Shown one piece after another: positions 29,983 through 35,278 of a stretch of 35,278 nt of DNA. Source of the stretch: a virus. The stretch is from positions 1-35,278 of the IMG/VR virus record IMGVR_UViG_3300047550_003572; one strand, 5' to 3'. The translations under genes were made by a program, and so were the position numbers. How positions within the stretch are numbered: position 1 is the stretch's first letter; each line of letters begins with the position of its first letter. The notes under the pieces were generated by a model. That model made no database searches and was not told the origin of the DNA. It saw only the letters and a list, made by a program, of their open reading frames with translations.

Positions 29983-30789
29983 ATGAACAACTTTGTTTCT
30001 GCTTATGCACAAACCTTGGAAGAACCAAGGGAGGTGTATACATCTGCTACATCAACCGCCATCCGTTGCATGGTAGGGATTCCAGCAGTTGGTAACAAAG
30101 CAGCAACTCACATTGAACTCAATGTCTACGGCAAAAACGCAGAGCGATTTGCACGAGCGCCCAAGGGAGCCCATGTGTACATTCACGGCGCCAAGCTACG
30201 TCATGATCTCGACACCAGAACGCACTCGCTCCATGGAGGAACTATTGCAGCGGTTAATGATCAGTTCCCAATTTTCAATGACGTCATCCTTGTTGGACGA
30301 TGTGTCAAAGATTTAGATGGTGATGCCAGGGCATTTAAGACCACCGAAGGTGGGCTGATGATTTGCCAACAAACATTATCTGTTAGCACGGGTAAAAATC
30401 AGGCAGATTTATTTAACTTTTATGCAATTAATTCAGCTAGTGATAAGCTGAATAACGCAGAACTTTTGTTGAATTTTACACGTAAAGGCACTGGTCTTAC
30501 TTTGCGTGGTCGTCTTGTTACCGATAGCTGGACTGATCAATCCACTAAAGAACGCAAGTCGCAAACCAAAATTCAATTAGTCAGCATGACCCTTGCTCCA
30601 AGGGGAGCAGCAGAGCCTAAAACGGTGCAACCACAAACAACTGTGCGTGATGCCACGGAAGTCCAACCCCTTTGGAACAACACCAACAACGCTCCTGTTG
30701 ATCCTTGGAACGTGGCTTCTGGTGGTGGCCTTCCTGACCTACCTGGTCATTATGGTCCTGCTCCTGAACTAGACGATCAACCTTTCTGA
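29983..30789 (+). CDS. ssb: single-stranded DNA-binding protein with two OB domains
   Basis: The 268-aa chain has two OB-like halves. The first covers about residues 1-100 (HIELNVYGKNAERFARAPKGA, then VYIHGAKLRHD). The second, about 105-208, is more typical (FNDVILVGRCVKDLDGD, then LFNFYAINSASDK and GLTLRGRLVTDSWTDQSTKE). An acidic-tipped linker ends LDDQPF, an SSB-type partner-binding tip. Domain two resembles the cyanobacterial SSB core, while domain one is diverged. It lies directly after the polymerase, as expected for a replication protein. Confidence 0.8.
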   Translation: MNNFVSAYAQTLEEPREVYTSATSTAIRCMVGIPAVGNKAATHIELNVYGKNAERFARAPKGAHVYIHGAKLRHDLDTRTHSLHGGTIAAVNDQFPIFNDVILVGRCVKDLDGDARAFKTTEGGLMICQQTLSVSTGKNQADLFNFYAINSASDKLNNAELLLNFTRKGTGLTLRGRLVTDSWTDQSTKERKSQTKIQLVSMTLAPRGAAEPKTVQPQTTVRDATEVQPLWNNTNNAPVDPWNVASGGGLPDLPGHYGPAPELDDQPF

Positions 30790-31022
30790 TGCAAGAACGC
30801 ACCCTCACTTTTCTCTGCAAAGAGGATGACTTTACAATCTCGTTTGAGTCCCAAGGTGTTACATCACATGAGGTAATGCACCACTTTGTTCAGTTTATGG
30901 TTGGCATTGGTTATGGACGGGAAACTGTTCAAGATGCCATGCGTGAAATCGTGGAAGAACATGATGATTACCTCAAGTCTTATGAAGGACTCAAAGCTGA
31001 TCTTCCCTTCGAGGTAAACTGA
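30789..31022 (+). CDS. hypothetical acidic protein, 77 aa
   Basis: ATG overlaps the SSB stop (TGATG). The chain (MQERTLTFLCKEDDFTISFE...) has a small beta-hairpin followed by helices rich in Glu (QDAMREIVEEHDDYLKSYE). It could serve the SSB/polymerase unit, but no family is known. Confidence 0.6.
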   Translation: MQERTLTFLCKEDDFTISFESQGVTSHEVMHHFVQFMVGIGYGRETVQDAMREIVEEHDDYLKSYEGLKADLPFEVN

Positions 31023-31027
31023 GGTCA

Positions 31028-31050
31028 CGTCCTGGGATGACGCTAAACTC
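31028..31050 (+). promoter_or_regulatory. CGTC-hairpin/CTAAACTC element, copy 6
   Basis: CGTC and GACG frame a 7-nt loop, followed by CTAAACTC; the start at 31076 is 25 nt downstream. The change TTA to CTA in the ATG-frame is synonymous (Leu). The inner ATG (31037) is in frame with the next gene. Confidence 0.65.
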
Positions 31051-31075
31051 ATCCACTGTTCACCCTGAACACACC

Positions 31076-32176
31076 ATGACACAAACACCGATTGATCCCC
31101 TGACTGATGAATGGATGGATAACATCCAAGCTGAAACTGTCACTCCTCCTTCCCTGAAAACTCTCAACAAAATGACCACGAAAAAATCCTCTGCTCTTGC
31201 TACCCGTGGCCTGGAATCTTTTCAAATGTTCCAGTCCAAAGAATTTGTTTCTGGTTACCAGAATCTTGTTACTATTCAACCTCTAAATAAATCCAAGACA
31301 CGAGGTTGGTTTATTCGTAAGTCTGACCTTGATACTTGTGGTTGGACTGCAACTGAAGATGAGTTTGCCAAAGGCTCAGTTATCTGGGGTTACAAGCAAA
31401 CCTTTGGCATGGCACCCAATACATCCGTCGAAGAAGGCTTGAACTTTGTTGAGCCGCGCATTCAAATTCTGTTGCGCTCACCACTAATGGTGGAAGAGAC
31501 AACTGGGATGCGCATGACAATTGGTACCTTTGAGAATCCAGAGGTCAAAGAATTATTTGAAGCTGACAAGATTGCAGCTGATCTTGCTTCCAGTAAAGGT
31601 GAGATGTACAAGCGTAAGTACAGTGTGCGTACCAAGTACTTGGTATTTATTGTTACCAAGGACAATAAGCGTGCGCACAAGATCCCAATGGTACTGACAC
31701 TTAAGGGATTGAATGGCACTGATGTTTCAGATAAAGTGCGGCTGTATGAAAAAGAAATGTCTAAGTGTTTGAGCAAAGCGCTTGATTCTGAGGTGCCACT
31801 GGCATTCAACGAGAAGTTCTATGCCACCACTGTGTTTGCTCCCGTCCTTGCCAACGAGATGCGTGGTGCAAACAACGTAGAGATCTGTGCTATTGAATCG
31901 TTTGATATCCCTGACTACAGCAGCCAGGAAGATGCAATCGAATCATTGAACCGTCTCTCAATCCCTGATGAAGATCGGGAATCCACCTGGAAAATGCAGG
32001 AGATGTTTGATGACTACATCAACGCACATTCGCGCCAAGACGCTGAAAAGCTTGGGGGCGCTTACGGCATTAAAGCTGGTGTACAAATTCTTCCCGAATC
32101 ACGTACCACTGAAGCCATTGATGTCAAATCCTTGCCCTCCCGAGATGAAGTAACAGGTGAAGACTCAAGTCTCTGA
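31076..32176 (+). CDS. hypothetical protein near the replication genes, 366 aa
   Basis: I start at ATG 31076 (MTQTPIDPLTDEWMDNIQAE). The in-frame ATG 31037 would add MTLNSSTVHPEHT encoded by the CGTC element. The chain is mixed alpha/beta; the part from about 55-250 has beta-strand-rich blocks such as GWFIRKSDLDTCGW and SVRTKYLVFIVTKDNK. It may resemble DUF5895-type cyanobacterial proteins, but that is weak memory. A disordered acidic tail ends it. It lies after the SSB, so a replication-linked role is a guess. Confidence 0.6.
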   Translation: MTQTPIDPLTDEWMDNIQAETVTPPSLKTLNKMTTKKSSALATRGLESFQMFQSKEFVSGYQNLVTIQPLNKSKTRGWFIRKSDLDTCGWTATEDEFAKGSVIWGYKQTFGMAPNTSVEEGLNFVEPRIQILLRSPLMVEETTGMRMTIGTFENPEVKELFEADKIAADLASSKGEMYKRKYSVRTKYLVFIVTKDNKRAHKIPMVLTLKGLNGTDVSDKVRLYEKEMSKCLSKALDSEVPLAFNEKFYATTVFAPVLANEMRGANNVEICAIESFDIPDYSSQEDAIESLNRLSIPDEDRESTWKMQEMFDDYINAHSRQDAEKLGGAYGIKAGVQILPESRTTEAIDVKSLPSRDEVTGEDSSL

Positions 32177-32434
32177 TTGAGTTTTAATTGGGGGATTAAC
32201 AATATCATCTTCATTAATGGCAACGTTATTGAAGATGAACATATCTTGAACCAATCCCCTAATTACCCCCTGGCGATTCGTGGCGATCTGCGCAAGCAAG
32301 GTCGCCATTTCCTTTAACTCACTTACTGATCCACAATCTTGTATGGAGCGTTTGATTTTTTCTAACCAAAACTTATCATCAATCGTTGGTTCGATCTGGA
32401 ATTGAGTCAACGGTACGTACTTAATCTCTTCCAT
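32165..32434 (-). CDS. small conserved protein on the opposite strand, 89 aa
   Basis: MEEIKYVPLTQFQIEPTIDD begins this protein, which continues KFWLEKIKRSIQDCGSVSEL and KEMATLLAQIATNRQGVIRG. The DKFWLEKIK..I.....S..ELK.MA..LA.IATxRQ...KGL pattern looks like a conserved cyanophage protein of unknown role. It is the only minus-strand gene in the right half. Its 3' end overlaps the convergent 31076 gene by 12 nt. No Shine-Dalgarno is seen before the ATG. Confidence 0.65.
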   Translation of the reverse strand: MEEIKYVPLTQFQIEPTIDDKFWLEKIKRSIQDCGSVSELKEMATLLAQIATNRQGVIRGLVQDMFIFNNVAINEDDIVNPPIKTQSET

Positions 32435-32512
32435 TGTGTATTAAATTGTTACCGTTTATTCTAACCATACAATTAAACTGTATTCAAATCTTCCAATTGC
32501 ATTAACATTTCC

Positions 32513-32710
32513 ATGAAACGTGAAGAAAAAGCGGCAGTCAAAGCAGCAGGTGCCACGGCCTTGCTAGCTGGTGCAGTAGCTGCTACTATTGCAAATCCTG
32601 TCGCATGGGCTGCCGTCCTTTACGGTGCCTATAGGATGGGGAAGACGGCCTACCAGGCGTCTAAAGACCGGCAAGCCGCTGGTATCAAAGAAGATGATCT
32701 CTTCATCTGA
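32513..32710 (+). CDS. small hydrophobic protein, holin-like architecture
   Basis: The 65-aa chain (MKREEKAAVKAAGATALLAG...) has a charged N-terminus, a long Ala/Gly/Val hydrophobic stretch (about 12-38, ALLAGAVAATIANPVAWAAVL), and a polar C-terminus. One span with a basic start could be a holin or other membrane protein; no clear family signature. No Shine-Dalgarno is present. Confidence 0.6.
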   Translation: MKREEKAAVKAAGATALLAGAVAATIANPVAWAAVLYGAYRMGKTAYQASKDRQAAGIKEDDLFI

Positions 32711-32733
32711 ATCCAACTCACTTAACTCAACTC

Positions 32734-33687
32734 ATGACAACCAAACACTTTGCCACAGTCCTGGAACTCAATGCTGCCCAGGCATGCATCTATACCCGTA
32801 CTAACATCCGTCGTGCGTATCCCGACTTTGATGACACCGAGATTGCTGGCATTGGTGTGCGAGATAACAATTGCATTGTGGTGCGTCGCGATGGTACTGA
32901 GCAAACTTACGACAGGACACTGATTAAATCTGCTTACAGTACCTACACCCATCGCCTCAAGAATTTCTTCTCCTACCTCGGACCTAACTACCGTGGTCCC
33001 AGTGTCTGGCGTAATAACGCTTACGTACTCTTCAAAGGATGGACCTACACCCATGCTCTCGGACACCTCACACCAAACGCCAAGCTCCAAGCCCACTGGG
33101 CAGATCGATTCATCCATCTCTCAGACCCAAACAAACTCATCACCCTGCTTCAGTCTGACCAGACGGACCTGGGCCATTTGGTGGCGCCCGACGGACTTCG
33201 GCTTCCGAATCAACCGCTTGATCTGGACTCTGAACTGGACTCTGATACCGAACAAGAGCCGCTGTTTGGCAAACCTACCTGCTCGTGTGGGTCGTTTCAA
33301 CGTCAGCTCAACAACTTATCTGCTTTCCAAGAAGAGATCCAGGGATTTGAACCGTGGTGTATACACCTGACCTGGTTCCAGAAGTATCGTGAGTTGCTCT
33401 GCAAACGCACGGAACTACGCAATGCAGCACCTAGTGGTGTGTCTGATAAGTGCGTCGCTTGGTGGTATGCCCCTCCCGTTGACGCCAACAGTGACGGACG
33501 TTTTGTATTGCTACATACCAAGTCAGGTGCACAAGCACCGCTCAGCCACTGGCGTACCTACAAACCCAATGACGTATTGACACAGCACCATGCGTGGGAT
33601 CTGTTCTTCAATATGATGGAGGCAGGCTACGTTCCATTCCCTGGTACTGCACTACCTCAACTCAAGGAGGCTGTTAAGAAATCATGA
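32734..33687 (+). CDS. SWIM-type zinc-finger protein, 317 aa
   Basis: Residues 183-211 give Cys-x-Cys (C183, C185) and, 23 residues later, Cys-x-His (C209, H211), the CxCx(n)CxH pattern of SWIM zinc fingers. They lie between an acidic linker (DLDSELDSDTEQEPLFG) and a soluble C-terminal domain. The N-terminal part (1-150) is mixed and unknown. SWIM domains bind DNA or protein; which holds here is unclear. The ATG follows TTAACTCAACTC. Confidence 0.65.
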   Translation: MTTKHFATVLELNAAQACIYTRTNIRRAYPDFDDTEIAGIGVRDNNCIVVRRDGTEQTYDRTLIKSAYSTYTHRLKNFFSYLGPNYRGPSVWRNNAYVLFKGWTYTHALGHLTPNAKLQAHWADRFIHLSDPNKLITLLQSDQTDLGHLVAPDGLRLPNQPLDLDSELDSDTEQEPLFGKPTCSCGSFQRQLNNLSAFQEEIQGFEPWCIHLTWFQKYRELLCKRTELRNAAPSGVSDKCVAWWYAPPVDANSDGRFVLLHTKSGAQAPLSHWRTYKPNDVLTQHHAWDLFFNMMEAGYVPFPGTALPQLKEAVKKS

Positions 33688-33845
33688 TCCTTTCCAATGG
33701 CAAATACAAACTTGATTTAGAGATTGATGAAGAAACTTATTGGCTTCTCATTAAGGCAGGTGCAGAATATAAAATGCACATAGAAGAATACGCTGAATCT
33801 GTTCTTACAAACCATGCCCTCCTTCATCGACAAACTACACATTGA
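33684..33845 (+). CDS. small protein, 53 aa
   Basis: The protein reads MILSNGKYKLDLEIDEETYW, then LLIKAGAEYKMHIEEYAESV. The ATG overlaps the previous stop (ATGA), and AAGGAGG lies somewhat far upstream (about 11 nt). The last 32 nt overlap the next gene. The function is unknown. Confidence 0.6.
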   Translation: MILSNGKYKLDLEIDEETYWLLIKAGAEYKMHIEEYAESVLTNHALLHRQTTH

Positions 33846-34029
33846 ATACAAAGAAAACCCAGATGGTGGTGGTGACATCACCATCGAATGGGATGAAAAT
33901 GACTTAGAACTTGCTGAATGGACATCATGGGGTGAAGACAAACAAAAACAATTCATCCTTGATGCCCTTACTATTGCTGTATCTGACGCTCTTCCTGAAG
34001 ATGAAATTGAACCCCTGCGGCTTACCTGA
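33814..34029 (+). CDS. conserved small acidic phage protein, 71 aa
   Basis: MPSFIDKLHIEYKENPDGGG, then DITIEWDENDLELAEWTSWG and EDKQKQFILDALTIAVSDAL. The pattern IEYKENPDGxGxITIxWDEND...WTSWGEexQxxFIxDAL is one I know from cyanophage and cyanobacterial small proteins without a known role. It is flanked by overlaps on both sides (32 and 29 nt), so translation is coupled. Confidence 0.7.
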   Translation: MPSFIDKLHIEYKENPDGGGDITIEWDENDLELAEWTSWGEDKQKQFILDALTIAVSDALPEDEIEPLRLT

Positions 34030-34327
34030 AGATCAATTCATTGAGATCTTCCGAGAAAAAGCTAAGTTCCTTGGCAAACTATTAGTTGCTTTTGATCCAG
34101 GTACTCGTCAAGTCATGGACGAGAAACTTGCCTGGGAGATGTTCCAAGAATGTGTGTATGCAGCAGAAGCTGAAGCACAAAAGATCTCAGACCCTGATGG
34201 TAAAAATGATCCTTACTTGCCAGAGATCTATGTATCTCGCAAAGAAATGATGGATGAAATTAAAGCTGTCAGCAATAAAGTTGACACTCTTATGGATTAT
34301 CTCAGCAAATGGCAACTCAAAAAATGA
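34001..34327 (+). CDS. hypothetical protein with C-terminal coiled coil, 108 aa
   Basis: I choose ATG 34001 (MKLNPCGLPEDQFIEIFREK); the longer frame would start inside the previous gene. The chain is helical and acidic, with FGRLL-like and MDEKLAWEMFQECVYAAEAE blocks, and a C-terminal coiled coil (EIKAVSNKVDTLMDYLSKW). No family is recognised. It ends in ATGA with the next gene. Confidence 0.6.
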   Translation: MKLNPCGLPEDQFIEIFREKAKFLGKLLVAFDPGTRQVMDEKLAWEMFQECVYAAEAEAQKISDPDGKNDPYLPEIYVSRKEMMDEIKAVSNKVDTLMDYLSKWQLKK

Positions 34328-34650
34328 CTGACCAACACCCAATCACCCCACCGCCGGAGCTGATCCGCAAGTGGAACGAAGAAGCTGCCACTGCACCAAT
34401 GGCAGATCAGCGTTACATCGCCACCCAAGCCGCCCGCTGGGGCGCCGACCAGGAGCTGGAGGCGTGCTGTGAGTGGCTTTGCGCTGTTGAGATATGGAAA
34501 ACCGGTGCAGACCGTCTGCGCTCTAACCGCCGCCCCAAGCCGCCGAGCTTGAAGGAGCAGGCGCTACATGCGTTGCTTCACATTGATCAAGGGCAACACA
34601 CCGAGCGCTACCACATCATCCGCCGCGCACTGGAGCAGCTCGATGATTAA
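34324..34650 (+). CDS. GC-rich conserved picocyanobacterial-phage protein, 108 aa
   Basis: I start at ATG 34324 (MTDQHPITPPPELIRKWNEE), which overlaps the previous stop; the start at 34309 is less likely. The pattern ITPPPELxxxW...YIATQAARWGADQELEACCEWL...RRPKPPSLKEQAL...IRRALE is a family I recognise from picocyanobacterial phages and metagenomes. The function is unknown. Base composition is GC-rich against its surroundings, as with the gene at 26686. Confidence 0.75.
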   Translation: MTDQHPITPPPELIRKWNEEAATAPMADQRYIATQAARWGADQELEACCEWLCAVEIWKTGADRLRSNRRPKPPSLKEQALHALLHIDQGQHTERYHIIRRALEQLDD

Positions 34651-34655
34651 TAAAA

Positions 34656-34679
34656 CGTCCTAGTCATGACGTTAAACTG
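34656..34679 (+). promoter_or_regulatory. CGTC-hairpin/TTAAACTG element, copy 7
   Basis: CGTC and GACG frame an 8-nt loop (CTAGTCAT), followed by TTAAACTG; the start at 34710 is 30 nt downstream. The inner ATG runs straight into a TGA (MTLN). Confidence 0.7.
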
Positions 34680-34709
34680 ACTAACACATTTCATCAACTC
34701 ATCTCATTC

Positions 34710-34829
34710 ATGTTTGAATCCATTCTTGGTGCTATTGTCCCAGTGCTGAAAGATTTGTTGTGGGCAGCAGCAGGCATGCTGCTGTCCTACTGCATCAACA
34801 AAGTTCAATCCCATTTCCATACCGTTTAA
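34710..34829 (+). CDS. very small membrane protein, 39 aa
   Basis: The protein reads MFESILGAIVPVLKDLLWAA and continues AGMLLSYCINKVQSHFHTV. One hydrophobic span covers most of the chain. The ATG follows ATCAACTCATCTCATTC. It resembles short cyanophage membrane proteins with unproven function; holin is only a guess. It is directly downstream of a CGTC element. Confidence 0.6.
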   Translation: MFESILGAIVPVLKDLLWAAAGMLLSYCINKVQSHFHTV

Positions 34830-34832
34830 ACA

Positions 34833-35048
34833 ATGACTAACAGCGAACCTGATTTTCGTAATGGCACTAGTGAGTACAAATTGCGTGAGTTAATTCATGG
34901 AAATTATTCTGCCATGGTTGACGCTAACAATGGAATAGGCTTGAAGCTAGTTCTTGAGTCTGCTCGGGAATCACGACGACGTTTAGCAAGACAAAATAAA
35001 AAGTTTAAACAAATAACCAATTTTAATATCATTACCCAACTCAACTGA
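34833..35048 (+). CDS. hypothetical basic protein, 71 aa
   Basis: ATG 34833 is 3 nt after the previous stop. The chain (MTNSEPDFRNGTSEYKLREL...) is helical and basic towards the end (ESARESRRRLARQNKKFKQI), compatible with nucleic-acid contact. No family is recognised. The gap to the next gene is 3 nt. Confidence 0.6.
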   Translation: MTNSEPDFRNGTSEYKLRELIHGNYSAMVDANNGIGLKLVLESARESRRRLARQNKKFKQITNFNIITQLN

Positions 35049-35051
35049 CCC

Positions 35052-35278
35052 ATGGCCCAGATCACAGAAACAAAACTGAATAAACTAAATGTTTACGAGT
35101 TGTACAAGCATTATGCTGCTCTCGAGCAGTCTCTCCCTCTTCTCACTCCTGAGTCCCAAGAGCTTGCTAAAGCGGAACTGGAGACTTGCTCCCAGCTTCG
35201 CTCTGAAAAGATTGATCGTATCTACTACGCCATGGCGGCGCACGAAGACGCCCTGGAACGCATCAAGAAAGAATCTGA
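35052..35278 (+). CDS. Gp157-like protein, N-terminal part (cut by window edge)
   Basis: The visible 75 residues (MAQITETKLNKLNVYELYKH, then ALEQSLPLLTPESQELAKAE and EKIDRIYYAMAAHEDALERI) have the layout of siphovirus Gp157 proteins: a YEL...Y start, a segment with Glu-rich helices, then KIDxIxYxxxxxEAxxExxKxE. Gp157-like proteins are phage-encoded and associated with recombination or resistance functions. The frame runs off the edge with no stop. Confidence 0.6.
   Translation, partial: MAQITETKLNKLNVYELYKHYAALEQSLPLLTPESQELAKAELETCSQLRSEKIDRIYYAMAAHEDALERIKKES

Noticed and set aside
32471-32480. ATTAAACTG before the gene at 32513, similar to the end of the CGTC element
   Set aside because: The CGTC/GACG hairpin part is missing, so a 9-nt match is not enough to count it as a copy.
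1-35278. Window treated as a complete circular genome
   Set aside because: Joining the ends gives a Gp157-like protein that stops after five more codons, far shorter than the family norm, and no capsid gene is present, so the window is more likely a part.

Overview
The window is one stretch of a double-stranded DNA bacteriophage genome, cut at both ends. The most likely host is a (freshwater) picocyanobacterium of the Synechococcus/Cyanobium type. The evidence is a clear TerL, a portal-like protein, a T7-type DNA polymerase A, ThyX, two SSB-type proteins, one tRNA, and many 40-120 aa genes packed end to end. Several small proteins (positions 21232, 26686, 33814 and 34324) belong to families I recognise from picocyanobacterial phage and metagenome sequences; this host call rests on memory, not a search. 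No integrase, repressor or bacterial housekeeping gene was seen. The polymerase has Tyr at the position that tracks with virulent phages, so a lytic phage is the best reading.

Region 1 (183-15520) is entirely minus strand and reads right to left as a virion and packaging module. First comes a 624-aa protein with one N-terminal membrane segment. It is followed by about nine proteins that are Gly/Ala-rich or low in complexity and unknown to me. Next are three tandem small paralogues, a TerS candidate, TerL, several tiny genes, the portal, a Pro/Gln/Ser-rich scaffold candidate and a Gly/Ala-rich protein. No major capsid, tail or lysis protein could be recognised. At the far left (1-174) the end of a plus-strand gene converges on this module.

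Region 2 (15521-16367) is the divergent switch between modules. It holds one small plus-strand gene, a good terminator, hairpins, a TATACT promoter candidate and a perfect 16-bp palindrome that recurs once about 1 kb downstream.

Region 3 (16368-35278) is almost all plus strand, the early and metabolic side. It contains a single-OB SSB-like gene, many small genes, two HTH genes (one with a zinc ribbon), a PcfJ-like 591-aa protein and tRNA-Leu(UAA). It continues with ThyX, a GP88-like protein, DNA polymerase A with proofreading, a double-OB SSB, a SWIM zinc-finger protein, and the start of a Gp157-like gene cut by the right edge. One minus-strand gene (32165-32434) is embedded here.

The two big modules differ in gene-start signals. 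Several minus-strand genes have Shine-Dalgarno sequences. Many plus-strand genes have an unstructured CTCAACTCAA-type leader instead. Plus-strand intergenic gaps carry two recurrent elements. One is a small hairpin followed by TTAAACTG (seven copies, 23-34 nt before a start codon). The other is a two-hairpin cassette (four copies between 16812 and 18170). Two further gaps hold larger folded elements (20464-20559 and 21726-21785). These elements, together with several long same-strand gene overlaps, are the least explained parts of the window.
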